64,000 nucleotides of DNA. Source: Devosia limi DSM 17137 (GTDB taxonomy: Bacteria; Pseudomonadota; Alphaproteobacteria; Rhizobiales; Devosiaceae). The translations under genes and the position numbers were made by a program. Below are positions 53,680 through 62,079 of the stretch, piece after piece. Below the pieces are notes generated by a model, which had not been told where the DNA came from, made no database searches, and saw only the letters and a list, made by a program, of their open reading frames with translations. Every line of letters begins with the position of its first letter. Positions within the stretch are counted from its first letter, which is position 1. The stretch is taken from NCBI RefSeq assembly GCF_900128975.1, contig NZ_FQVC01000001.1, positions 1-64,000 of the forward strand. The letters run 5' to 3'.

Positions 53680-54582
53680 TTATTCGATGTTCTGCACTTG
53701 CTCGCGTAATTGATCGATAGCGGCCTTGAGGTCAAGGCCGATGGCGGTCAGCTCCACTGCATTGGACTTTGAGCAGAGGGTATTGGCCTCGCGGTTGAAT
53801 TCCTGGGCCAGGAAATCCAGCCGGCGGCCAACGGCGCCGCCTGATCCGATCAGCTGGCGGGCACTGGCAATGTGGGCGACGAGGCGGTCGAGCTCTTCAC
53901 GGATATCGGCCTTGGTGGCCAGCAGCAGGGCCTCCTGCGCCAGACGTTCCTCGGAGAGGCCGCCGACCTCGCCGGCAAGCTCGGCCACCTGTTGGCGCAG
54001 ACGGGCCAGAATCACGTCGCGCTTGCGGCTTGGATGGGCTTCGGCGCGCGCGACGAGCGAGGCGATCTCGTCGATGCGCTCCAAGAGGACCGCGGCGATG
54101 CGTTCGCCTTCCTGCCGACGGGCGACCACCAGATCACTGAGGGCCACGGCAACTGCGTCCAGGAGCCCCGTGGCAAGGTTTTCATCACCGTCGGCGGAGA
54201 GTGGACGGTCGCGCTGCTCCAGCACGCCCTTGAGGCCTAGAATGCCATCGAGACTGGGCTTGGCCGCGTCGACCAGGGTGGAGAGTTCGGAGAGCGCCGC
54301 CAGCACCGTGGCGAGCGCCTGCTGATTGATCAGCAGCTCTCCGCCCGCCCCGTCCCTCTCGATGCTCAGATTGAGCGTGATGGAGCCGCGGGACAAGGCC
54401 CTGCCGATCAGCTGGCGGATATCGCTTTCGAGTGCATCGAGACCGGGCGCAAGGCGCAGGCGGATGTCGAGGCCACGGCCGTTGACCGATTTGACCTCGC
54501 AGGTGAAGGACGCGCCCGGCAACCCGCCAGTGGCGCGGGCGTAACCGGTCATACTGGAGAGTGGGGTGCTCTTCGTGCTCAT
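53680..54582 (-). CDS. YicC/YloC family endoribonuclease
   Basis: This 300-residue protein has the YicC N-terminal domain (SSMTGYARATGGLPGASFTC, then EVKSVNGRGLDIRLRLAPGL) and the DUF1732 C-terminal domain, ending TAIGLDLKAAIDQLREQVQN. Members cleave RNA and affect survival in stationary phase. It overlaps mltG by 4 bases and runs into gmk. Length is typical (about 290). Confidence 0.92.
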   Translation of the reverse strand: MSTKSTPLSSMTGYARATGGLPGASFTCEVKSVNGRGLDIRLRLAPGLDALESDIRQLIGRALSRGSITLNLSIERDGAGGELLINQQALATVLAALSELSTLVDAAKPSLDGILGLKGVLEQRDRPLSADGDENLATGLLDAVAVALSDLVVARRQEGERIAAVLLERIDEIASLVARAEAHPSRKRDVILARLRQQVAELAGEVGGLSEERLAQEALLLATKADIREELDRLVAHIASARQLIGSGGAVGRRLDFLAQEFNREANTLCSKSNAVELTAIGLDLKAAIDQLREQVQNIE

Positions 54583-55706
54583 TGTGCAGGTGCTGGTGCG
54601 TCACCGGCCTCGGTTGCCTCTGCCGCCTCGATGGCCTGGCGCGCCGCTTCGGCATCGGCTTCGGCCTGCTGAGCCGCCTCACGCGCTATCTCGCGATAGC
54701 GGGCGACGTTCTTCTGGTGCTCGGCATAGGTCTCGGCGAAGACGTGGCCCTGATCCGGAGTCGCGCCCTTGGCGACGAAGTAGAGGTAATTGTGGGTGTC
54801 GGGATTGGCCACGGCACGCAGGGCATCTACGCCCGGATTGGCGATAGGCGTCGGGGGCAAACCGTCGATCTGGTAGGTGTTGTATTCGGTCTTTTCCTCG
54901 ATCTCGGAGCGGCGCAGGCCACGGCCGAGAGTGGATTGCCCCTTGGTGATCCCATAGATAATCGTCGGGTCGGACTGCAGACGCATGGACTGCTTGAGGC
55001 GATTGACGAAAACAGCAGCGACTTGCGGACGCTCGCTGGCAAGGCCGGTTTCCTTTTCGACGATGGACGCCAGAACCACCAGCTGCTCCGGGCTTTCGAG
55101 CGGCAGATCGGCGGCGCGACTTTCCCAGACAGCGGCAAGCTCGGTGGCCATGGCAGTTTGCATGGCATCGAGCACGGACTGTCGGGTGGCGCCGGGGACG
55201 TAGTCGTAGCTGCCCGGCAGGATCGAGCCTTCCGCCGGCATTGCCGACACTTCGCCGATCAGATTGCCATCGGCATTGACACGCTGAATGACCTGCCAGG
55301 AAGTCCAGCCTTCAGGAATCGTCACCGCATAGCGGATCGGATTGCCCTCGGTGAGTTCCTTGAGGATGTCAGCCATGCTGGCGCCGGCAGGGATGCGGAA
55401 GTCGCCAGCCTTGATATTGCCCTGACGCTCCAGCGCACGCCCGCCCATCTGGAAGATAAAACGGTTCCCAATCAGGCCCTGATTTTCCAGCCTTTCGGCA
55501 GTCGATGCCAGGCCGCTGCCGGTTTCGACCCGGAACGTGGTGTCTTCCTTGCCGGGGCCATCGCTGTAGAATTGGGAAATGCCATAAAGCAGGATACCGC
55601 CAGCGACCAACAGGCCAAGCACCAGCAGGGACAGCAGGCCATTGAGAATATCGACAAACCCGTTGCTGCGGCGGGCGCGCGAGCGCTTGGCCTTGCGATC
55701 ATTCAT
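54579..55706 (-). CDS. mltG: endolytic murein transglycosylase MltG
   Basis: This 375-residue inner-membrane enzyme cuts nascent glycan strands. One N-terminal membrane helix (about residues 20-48) is followed by a LysM-like domain and the YceG catalytic domain, whose essential Glu is in VLASIVEKETGLASERP. The C-terminal tail is Ala/Glu-rich and a likely helix. In Gram-negatives mltG often follows fabF-pabC; here pabC is absent and fabF lies 249 bases upstream across a repeat. The start at 55706 fits. Confidence 0.93.
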   Translation of the reverse strand: MNDRKAKRSRARRSNGFVDILNGLLSLLVLGLLVAGGILLYGISQFYSDGPGKEDTTFRVETGSGLASTAERLENQGLIGNRFIFQMGGRALERQGNIKAGDFRIPAGASMADILKELTEGNPIRYAVTIPEGWTSWQVIQRVNADGNLIGEVSAMPAEGSILPGSYDYVPGATRQSVLDAMQTAMATELAAVWESRAADLPLESPEQLVVLASIVEKETGLASERPQVAAVFVNRLKQSMRLQSDPTIIYGITKGQSTLGRGLRRSEIEEKTEYNTYQIDGLPPTPIANPGVDALRAVANPDTHNYLYFVAKGATPDQGHVFAETYAEHQKNVARYREIAREAAQQAEADAEAARQAIEAAEATEAGDAPAPAQ

Positions 55707-55904
55707 CTGCTTGTCACCCCTGGAACCCGTTCACGCATCCATGCCGGGTCTTTTTCATCGTATTGGCGCCAAACTGTGGCACGCCAGCATGTGGTTGGGC
55801 GCATTGTTTCCATCACCCCGTGCAAAGACAAGGGGGCGGCTGGTCGCGCGTGACGATGTGAACGGATTTATGCGTCGATTGGCGTGAAGCGCGGGGCAGA
55901 AACG

Positions 55905-55930
55905 AAAATCCCGGCTTTCGCCGGGATCAC
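55905..55930 (+). repeat. palindromic repeat, family A
   Basis: AATCCCGGC, TTTC loop, GCCGGGATCAC lies between fabF and mltG, 26 bases past the fabF stop. It may set the end of the fab transcript. Confidence 0.7.
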
Positions 55931-55955
55931 ACGAGGTTCTTCTGGCTGGCCGACC

Positions 55956-57224
55956 TTAGTCGGCGCGGCGCATGACCAGGGTCGCATTGGTGCCGCCGAA
56001 GCCGAAGGAGTTCGACAGCGCCACGTTGATCTCTTTCTTGACCGGCTTGTGCGGGGCAAGATTGATGACCGTGTCCACCGATGGATTGTCGAGATTGAGG
56101 GTCGGCGGTGCAATACCATCGCGGATTGCCAGCAGCGAGAAAATCGCTTCGACCGAGCCGGCTGCACCGAGCAGGTGGCCAACAGCGGACTTGGTGGAGC
56201 TCATAACCACGTTCGAAGCGGCATCGCCCAGCATGCGGGTGACAGCGCCCAGCTCGATCTCGTCCCCGAGCGGGGTCGAGGTACCATGGGCATTGATGTA
56301 GTCGATATCGGAAGCCGAAATGCCAGCACGCTTAATGGCTGCATTCATGCAGCGGAAGCCGCCGTCGCCATCGGGAGCTGGCGCAGTGATGTGGTAAGCA
56401 TCGCCCGACAGGCCATAGCCGATGAGTTCGCCATAAATCTTGGCACCGCGCGCCTTGGCGCGCTCATAGTCTTCCAGCACGACGATGCCTGCGCCCTCGC
56501 CCATGACAAAACCATCACGGTCCTTGTCGTAGGGGCGCGAGGCCTTTTCAGGAGCATCATTGAAGCCGGTCGAGAGGGCGCGGGCAGACGCGAAGCCAGC
56601 CAGCGCCAAACGGTTGATGCAACTTTCTGCACCACCGGCAACCATCACATCCGCATCGCCAAGGGCGATCAGACGCGCAGCATCGCCGATGGCATGGGCG
56701 CCAGTCGAACAGGCGGTAACGACCGAATGGTTCGGACCCTTGAGCCCGAAACGGATCGAAACATAGCCAGACGCCAGATTGATCAGGCGGCCTGGAATGA
56801 AGAAGGGGCTGATGCGGCGCGGGCCCTTTTCATGCAGCACGATCGAGGCATCATAAATGCCGCTAATGCCGCCAATGCCCGAGCCGATCAAAACACCGGT
56901 GCGCTCCTGCTCGTCCTGGGTCTTGGGCTCGACGCCCGCATCCTGGATAGCCTGGGTGGCAGCCGCCATGGCGTAGACGATGAAGGCGTCAACTTTGCGT
57001 TGATCCTTCACGTCCATCCATTCGTCCGGATTGTATTTTCCGTCCGCGTAGTCGCCCGGCGGAAGCTGGGCGGCAATCTGGCAGGCAATATCGTCGACCT
57101 GGAAATCTTCAATACGCTTGGCGCCGCTCTTGCCGGCAAGGATGTTGGCCCAAGTGGCCTCCACCCCACAGCCCAAAGGCGTGACAAGACCCAATCCGGT
57201 GACAACGACGCGGCGCAATTCCAT
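55956..57224 (-). CDS. fabF: beta-ketoacyl-ACP synthase II
   Basis: This 422-residue thiolase-fold enzyme elongates acyl chains on ACP and converts palmitoleate to cis-vaccenate precursors. The nucleophile Cys is in VTACSTGAHAIGDA, the two His are in NAHGTSTPLGD and SAVGHLLGAAG. The ATG at 57224 (MELRRVVVTG) is preferred over a TTG two codons upstream. It follows acpP by 25 bases, so both are on one message from the fabD-fabG-acpP-fabF block. Confidence 0.96.
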   Translation of the reverse strand: MELRRVVVTGLGLVTPLGCGVEATWANILAGKSGAKRIEDFQVDDIACQIAAQLPPGDYADGKYNPDEWMDVKDQRKVDAFIVYAMAAATQAIQDAGVEPKTQDEQERTGVLIGSGIGGISGIYDASIVLHEKGPRRISPFFIPGRLINLASGYVSIRFGLKGPNHSVVTACSTGAHAIGDAARLIALGDADVMVAGGAESCINRLALAGFASARALSTGFNDAPEKASRPYDKDRDGFVMGEGAGIVVLEDYERAKARGAKIYGELIGYGLSGDAYHITAPAPDGDGGFRCMNAAIKRAGISASDIDYINAHGTSTPLGDEIELGAVTRMLGDAASNVVMSSTKSAVGHLLGAAGSVEAIFSLLAIRDGIAPPTLNLDNPSVDTVINLAPHKPVKKEINVALSNSFGFGGTNATLVMRRAD

Positions 57225-57249
57225 GGTCAACAGCCTGTTCTACGAAGGC

Positions 57250-57486
57250 TTAGCCAACGGCCTTGGTGAGGAACGAAACAGCATCACCAAAGGTCTGGAT
57301 GGATTCAGCTGCGTCGTCGGGGATTTCGACCGAGAATTCTTCTTCGAAAGCCATGACCAACTCAACCTGGTCGAGCGAATCCGCACCCAGATCGTCGATG
57401 AAGCTAGCCTTCTCGACTACCTTCTCGGCATCCACATTGAGGTGTTCCACAACGATCTTGCGGACCCGATCAGCGACATCGCTCAT
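57250..57486 (-). CDS. acpP: acyl carrier protein
   Basis: This 78-residue acidic protein has the phosphopantetheine site [18 protein letters not shown] with Ser37, and the typical length. AcpS (4040) charges it. A strong AAGGAAG site is 6 bases before the ATG. The upstream 223 bases hold its promoter and no other gene I can support, so it is probably transcribed both with fabG and from its own promoter, as is usual for acpP. Confidence 0.97.
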   Translation of the reverse strand: MSDVADRVRKIVVEHLNVDAEKVVEKASFIDDLGADSLDQVELVMAFEEEFSVEIPDDAAESIQTFGDAVSFLTKAVG

Positions 57487-57709
57487 GTTTAACTTCCTTT
57501 TTCGAAATCGAGGTTTCGTTTCGCTTCTTATTGGCGCAGAGCCAAATCTTCAAGCGCCGTGTTGGCTTGCACAACACGAATGTATGCGCCCTTCACAGCC
57601 CTAGCAAGGTGGCCAGCCTAGGCCGACAGCGGGGGCGATTATCACACTTGTCCGCCCATAGCCATAAGCCAAGCCGTTGCTTTCCCAGCATTTGGGTGGA
57701 CAGAGGCGA

Positions 57710-58447
57710 TTAGATCATCGCCATGCCGCCGTTGACGTTGAGCGTGTGGCCGGTGATGTAGGCCGCCGCATCGCTCGCCAGGAACACTGCACAACCCGCA
57801 ATTTCCTGCGCAGTTCCCAGCCGATTGGCAGGAATCGTCGACAGAATGGATTCGCGCTGCTTGTCGTTGAGTTCATCGGTCATGGCCGAGGCAATGAAGC
57901 CGGGAGCGATCGAGTTGACGGTGATGCCACGGCTGGCGACTTCGTGGGCCAGCGCCTTGTTCATGCCGATAAGGCCAGCCTTGGACGCGGCGTAATTACC
58001 CTGCCCCGGATTGCCCATGACGCCGACCACGGACGAAATACCGATGATACGGCCGAAGCGCTGCTTCATCATGCCGCGCAACACAGCCCGGGTCAGATGG
58101 AAGGAGGCAGTCAGGTTGACGGCGAGGACTTCGTCCCACTCTTCATCCTTCATGCGCATGAAGAGATTGTCGCGGGTCATGCCGGCATTATTGACGAGGA
58201 TATCGAGCCCGCCCATGGCAGCCTCTGCCGCAGGAACCAGCTTATCGACCTCTTCCAGCTTGGAGAGATTGCAGGGCAGGATCGGGCTATCTGCACCGAT
58301 TTCCTTGGCCACCTCTTCCAGCGCGGCAACGCGGGTACCGCTGAGCGCCACAGTGGCGCCGGCTGCAGCCAGCGCCTTGGCGATCTCGCGCCCGATGCCG
58401 CCGCTGGCGCCGGTTACCAGGGCGCGTTTTCCAGTAAGATCAAACAT
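57710..58447 (-). CDS. fabG: 3-oxoacyl-ACP reductase
   Basis: This 245-residue SDR reduces 3-oxoacyl-ACP with NADPH. It has TGASGGIG (residues 11-18), NNAG near 86, a Ser in GISSVVG and the YAASK motif near 150. The order fabD-fabG-acpP-fabF is conserved, and the length matches E. coli FabG (244). It follows fabD by 55 bases. Confidence 0.96.
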   Translation of the reverse strand: MFDLTGKRALVTGASGGIGREIAKALAAAGATVALSGTRVAALEEVAKEIGADSPILPCNLSKLEEVDKLVPAAEAAMGGLDILVNNAGMTRDNLFMRMKDEEWDEVLAVNLTASFHLTRAVLRGMMKQRFGRIIGISSVVGVMGNPGQGNYAASKAGLIGMNKALAHEVASRGITVNSIAPGFIASAMTDELNDKQRESILSTIPANRLGTAQEIAGCAVFLASDAAAYITGHTLNVNGGMAMI

Positions 58448-58502
58448 TTAGTCGTTCCCCATAAGGAAGTGAATCCGGCCGTTGAGACGCTGATTCAAGT
58501 GC

Positions 58503-59453
58503 TTAAGCCGAAAGTTCAGCCACCAGGGCATCGATATCGGCTGGTGTGCCGACGGCCATGCCGGTGGCTTCGGAATTGATGCGCTTTGCAAGACCGGTCA
58601 GAACCTTGCCGGTGCCCAGTTCGAGCAGATTGGTGACGCCCCCCTGCCCGGTCAGCCATGTGACGCTTTCAGTCCAGCGGACGACACCGGTAACCTGCTC
58701 GACCAGACGCTGCCGAATCTCGGCGGGATCGGAAATCGGGAACGCGGTGACATTGGCGACCAGCGGCACGACCGGCGCCTGCATCGCCACTTCGGCGAGT
58801 GCGGCAGCCATGGCCTCGGCTGCGGGCTGCATCAGCGAGCAATGGAACGGGGCGCTGACTGGCAATAGAAGGGCACGCTTGGCGCCCTTGGCCTTGGCCA
58901 GTTCGACCGCGCGCTCGACGGCCGCCACGGCCCCGGAAATGACGACCTGACCGGGGGCATTGTCATTGGCGACGTCGCAGACTTCGCCCTCAGCGGCTTC
59001 GGCAGCGACTTCGCGGGTTGTCGGCAAATCCAGGCCCAGCAAAGCAGCCATCGCCCCGTGACCAACCGGTACGGCTTTCTGCATGGCCTGGCCGCGCGTC
59101 TTGAGCAAGCGAGCCGTGTCCCTCACAGTGAACGTGCCAGCAGCAGCAAGGGCGGAATACTCGCCCAACGAGTGACCGGCAACGAAGGCCGCATGATCGG
59201 CGAGGCGAACGCCTTTGGATTCGAGCACACGCATGACTGCCAGGCTGACGGCCATCAGTGCGGGCTGGGCGTTCTCGGTCAGCCGCAGGATATCGTCGGA
59301 GCCTTCAAACATAATGGCCGAAAGGCGTTGACCCAGGGCCTCATCGACTTCCTGGAACACGGCGCGAGCCTCGGGATAGGCCGCAGCCAAGTCCTTGCCC
59401 ATGCCGACAGCCTGACTACCCTGGCCAGGAAAGGTGAAAGCATAGCGTGCCAT
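58503..59453 (-). CDS. fabD: malonyl-CoA:ACP transacylase
   Basis: This 316-residue enzyme moves malonyl from CoA to ACP. The nucleophile elbow is GHSLGEYSA near residue 93; FPGQGSQAVGMG begins at residue 8. The catalytic His is in PFHCSLM. Start at 59453 (MARYAF), with GGAGG six bases upstream. It is the first gene of the fab block and is divergent from a VOC-family gene. Confidence 0.96.
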   Translation of the reverse strand: MARYAFTFPGQGSQAVGMGKDLAAAYPEARAVFQEVDEALGQRLSAIMFEGSDDILRLTENAQPALMAVSLAVMRVLESKGVRLADHAAFVAGHSLGEYSALAAAGTFTVRDTARLLKTRGQAMQKAVPVGHGAMAALLGLDLPTTREVAAEAAEGEVCDVANDNAPGQVVISGAVAAVERAVELAKAKGAKRALLLPVSAPFHCSLMQPAAEAMAAALAEVAMQAPVVPLVANVTAFPISDPAEIRQRLVEQVTGVVRWTESVTWLTGQGGVTNLLELGTGKVLTGLAKRINSEATGMAVGTPADIDALVAELSA

Positions 59454-59740
59454 GTGAGGCCTCCATTACGTCCGCAATACGCGGCTTCTGGCCCTGAGAT
59501 CGCGGCCGTTTGTTGACCGCCAAGCTACGACAGGGAGTTAAGCACACGCAAGTTGTGCTGCCGCATGCCTTCTTGGGACGCGCGATGTCAAGCCGCGCAG
59601 GGAAAATCTCCAGTTTCACCAGAGGTTTTGCAGAACTTCAGCAGCGGCACCCCAGGAGAAGGCCAGAGCGCGATCGCGTTTACAGCGACCGGCGGCAGGC
59701 GTAGTTTCTACAAGTCTTAAGTTCTGAACAGGAGGGAAAT

Positions 59741-60121
59741 ATGCTCACGGACCATCGTGCCTATGCGACCATCCCGGCTGCAGACATGAACCGCGCCAAA
59801 ATGTGGTACAAGGACAAGCTCGGCCTGACGCCCGCCATCGAGGACGATATGGGCTGCATATATAAGGTGGGCGGCGGCACCAGCTTCCTGCTGTATCCCA
59901 CGCCCAATGCCGGCAAGGCGCCCAACACGCTGCTCTCATTCTCGACCGATGATGTAGAAAAGGAAGTTCAGGACCTGCGCCGCCATGGCGTCAAGTTCGA
60001 GGAGTACGATATGCCGGGCCTAAAGACCGTCAACGGCATTGCCACCATGGGCCAGCACCACGCGGCCTGGTTCAAGGATTCGGAAGGCAATATCCTGGCA
60101 GTGGGTGACGAACCCAACTAA
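59741..60121 (+). CDS. VOC-family (glyoxalase/bleomycin resistance-like) protein
   Basis: This 126-residue protein has the paired beta-alpha-beta-beta-beta layout of the vicinal oxygen chelate fold: RAYATIPAADMNRAKMWYKDKLGL, then SFLLYPTPNAGKAP, and QHHAAWFKDSEGNILAV. One metal-binding Glu is in FKDSEGNILAV-type end strand. The substrate is unknown. A strong AGGAGGG site precedes the ATG. Confidence 0.85.
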   Translation: MLTDHRAYATIPAADMNRAKMWYKDKLGLTPAIEDDMGCIYKVGGGTSFLLYPTPNAGKAPNTLLSFSTDDVEKEVQDLRRHGVKFEEYDMPGLKTVNGIATMGQHHAAWFKDSEGNILAVGDEPN

Positions 60122-60403
60122 GCCCAATGTCGCGCGAGCCTGACCGGCTGCCGCCTGTCCGGCCGGGCTCCCCTGCTACCGATAAGCATTTTTGCTTGAT
60201 TTGCGGCTGGTTTGGTCCTATTGCACCGCCAGCATTCGTTTGGCCGGGGGCTGAACGGAGGGTCTGCTGTTGCAGATAGGGTTTGAAACCCGGCCTCCCG
60301 TGTTCCCGCTCTTTGCAAGACTGCTTTGACGCCTTTCCGGCTTCAAGGAGGCTCCGCGCCAGAAGATGCTGTGTGTTACGCAACCACGAAGGAAGGCGCA
60401 TTC

Positions 60404-60811
60404 ATGGCCCTTTACGAGCATATCTTCCTGGCTCGCCAGGACGTTTCCCAGCAGCAGGTCGAAGAACTGACCACTGCCCTGACCGAAATCCTCGCTTCTG
60501 GCGGCGGCAAGGTCACCAAGAACGAATATTGGGGCCTCAAGGGTCTCTCCTACCGCATCCGCAAGAACCGCAAGGCGCACTATTCGCTGCTGAACATCGA
60601 AGCACCGGCATCGGCCGTCGCTGAAATGGAACGCCAGATGCGCATCAATGAAGACATCCTGCGCTTCATGACCGTGCGTGTTGACGAGCTGGAAGAAGGC
60701 CCGTCGGCGATGATGCAGAAGCGCGATCGCGATGACCGCGATGGCGGTGGCCGCCCGGATCGCGGTGGTGATCGTTTCGGTGGCGGCGAACGCCGTCCGC
60801 GTCGTTTCTAA
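60404..60811 (+). CDS. rpsF: ribosomal protein bS6
   Basis: This 135-residue protein starts [20 protein letters not shown], the family N-terminus, and carries [22 protein letters not shown]. The C-terminal 30 residues are Arg/Gly/Asp-rich, an extension frequent in alphaproteobacteria. S6 binds S18 on the small subunit. The ATG at 60404 is chosen over upstream codons because of the family start. The 282-base leader (60122-60403) holds no gene; autoregulation by S6:S18 is known elsewhere, but I could not identify the binding structure here. Confidence 0.96.
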   Translation: MALYEHIFLARQDVSQQQVEELTTALTEILASGGGKVTKNEYWGLKGLSYRIRKNRKAHYSLLNIEAPASAVAEMERQMRINEDILRFMTVRVDELEEGPSAMMQKRDRDDRDGGGRPDRGGDRFGGGERRPRRF

Positions 60812-60828
60812 GATAAGGACCCAAAGCT

Positions 60829-61083
60829 ATGGCAATTCGTGATCTGACTACCGCCCAGGCCCGGCGTCCGTTCCAGCGCCGCCGCAAGACCTGCCCGTTC
60901 TCGGGTGAAGGCGCACCAAAGATCGACTACAAGGACGTGCGCCTGCTGTCGCGTTACGTTTCGGAGCGCGGCAAGATCGTGCCGAGCCGTATCACTGCCG
61001 TTTCTGCCAAGAAGCAGCGTGAACTGGCCCGTGCGATCAAGCGCGCCCGCTTCATCGGCATCATGCCCTACGCAGTCCAGTAA
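60829..61083 (+). CDS. rpsR: ribosomal protein bS18
   Basis: This 84-residue basic protein has [40 protein letters not shown] and the C-terminal [18 protein letters not shown], all canonical. It follows rpsF by 17 bases. In many Hyphomicrobiales a DUF2232 membrane-protein gene comes next; here it is missing and rplI follows after 159 bases. Confidence 0.97.
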   Translation: MAIRDLTTAQARRPFQRRRKTCPFSGEGAPKIDYKDVRLLSRYVSERGKIVPSRITAVSAKKQRELARAIKRARFIGIMPYAVQ

Positions 61084-61242
61084 GACTGCCGGGCCTGCTC
61101 CGTCGCGGGCCCGACGTCTTATGATCTCGGCCTGCCGCTTCGCAGCGGTGGGCCTGTGCCCTTCGGGGCGCATCGCTGAGGTTCTGGATGGTCCGGAGCT
61201 TCTAACCGTGATGTTCACGGGACAGCCACAAGGAATACCCCA

Positions 61243-61815
61243 ATGAAAGTCATTCTCCTCGAGCGTATCGGCCGCACTGGTTCGATCGGCGACGAAGTCA
61301 CCGTCAAGGACGGCTTTGCCCGTAACTTCCTGCTGCCACAGGGCAAGGCGCTGCGCGCTACCGAAGCCAATCGCGGCAAGTTCCTGGTCGAACGCGCCAA
61401 TATCGAGAAGCGCAACGAAGAGCGCCGCAATGCCGCTGCCGGCATCGCAGAAGGCCTCAACGGCAAGACCGTCGTCATGATCCGCCAGGCTGGTGAAACC
61501 GGTCAGCTCTATGGTTCGGTCGCTTCGCGCGATATCGTTGAAGCTCTCGCTGCCGAAGGCTTCACCGTTCAGCGTTCGCAGGTTGACCTTGCCGATCCGA
61601 TCAAGTCGGTTGGCGTGCACGCCGTTGCACTGAACCTGCATGCCGACGTCGCCGTGTCGATCAACGTCAATGTTGCTCGCTCGACCGACGAAGCTGCCCG
61701 CCAGGACAGCGGCGAAGACCTTACCGTCACCGTCTATGAAGACGACGAGAACGGTGATTTCGCTGCCGGCCAGAAGGACGCACAGCAGGACGACCGTTTC
61801 GACGACGAACTCTAG
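61243..61815 (+). CDS. rplI: ribosomal protein bL9
   Basis: This 190-residue protein starts [36 protein letters not shown] (shown as [14 protein letters not shown] and [15 protein letters not shown]), the canonical L9 N-terminus, followed by a long linking helix and the C-terminal domain. An acidic tail (about 160-190) is longer than in E. coli L9 (149). It ends at an intrinsic terminator, so dnaB has its own promoter. A small hairpin CCGTGATGTTCACGG lies just upstream of its ribosome binding site AAGGA. Confidence 0.96.
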   Translation: MKVILLERIGRTGSIGDEVTVKDGFARNFLLPQGKALRATEANRGKFLVERANIEKRNEERRNAAAGIAEGLNGKTVVMIRQAGETGQLYGSVASRDIVEALAAEGFTVQRSQVDLADPIKSVGVHAVALNLHADVAVSINVNVARSTDEAARQDSGEDLTVTVYEDDENGDFAAGQKDAQQDDRFDDEL

Positions 61816-61836
61816 GTTCTTCGGAATTTGGATTTG

Positions 61837-61866
61837 AAAAGGCCGGGCGTCATGCCCGGCCTTTTT
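61837..61866 (+). terminator. intrinsic terminator after rplI
   Basis: AAAAGGCCGGGC (61837-61848) and GCCCGGCCTTTT (61854-61865) form a perfect 12-bp stem with loop GTCAT, followed by TGTTT. It closes the rpsF-rpsR-rplI operon. Confidence 0.92.
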
Positions 61867-61968
61867 GTTTGGCCGGGCCCATATGGGGGTCCATGGTGGC
61901 CATCCCACCCCCGACTCGGCCATCCTGCTGCCTTCGTGCTTTGCAACGCTATGAGTCGGCATTCCCCG

Positions 61969-61989
61969 TTATTCACAGTGTTCACAGTG
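61969..61989 (+). promoter_or_regulatory. candidate DnaA-box cluster upstream of dnaB
   Basis: TTATTCACA (61969-61977) matches the TTATNCACA DnaA-box consensus exactly. It overlaps a tandem direct repeat TTCACAGTG (61972-61980 and 61981-61989). It lies about 90 bases before dnaB. Binding is inferred only. Confidence 0.45.
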
Positions 61990-62079
61990 TGTGTTGGGGC
62001 GGTATTAACCCTGCGCCCTTTAGCGAGTGACTCCTGATCGTCGTGCGTTAAGACACGTTAACTTTTATCCGAGGCAGAC

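Noticed and set aside
60122..60403. Possible S6:S18 autoregulatory leader of rpsF
   Set aside because: The leader is long enough and the biology is known in other bacteria, but I could not find the conserved binding structure.
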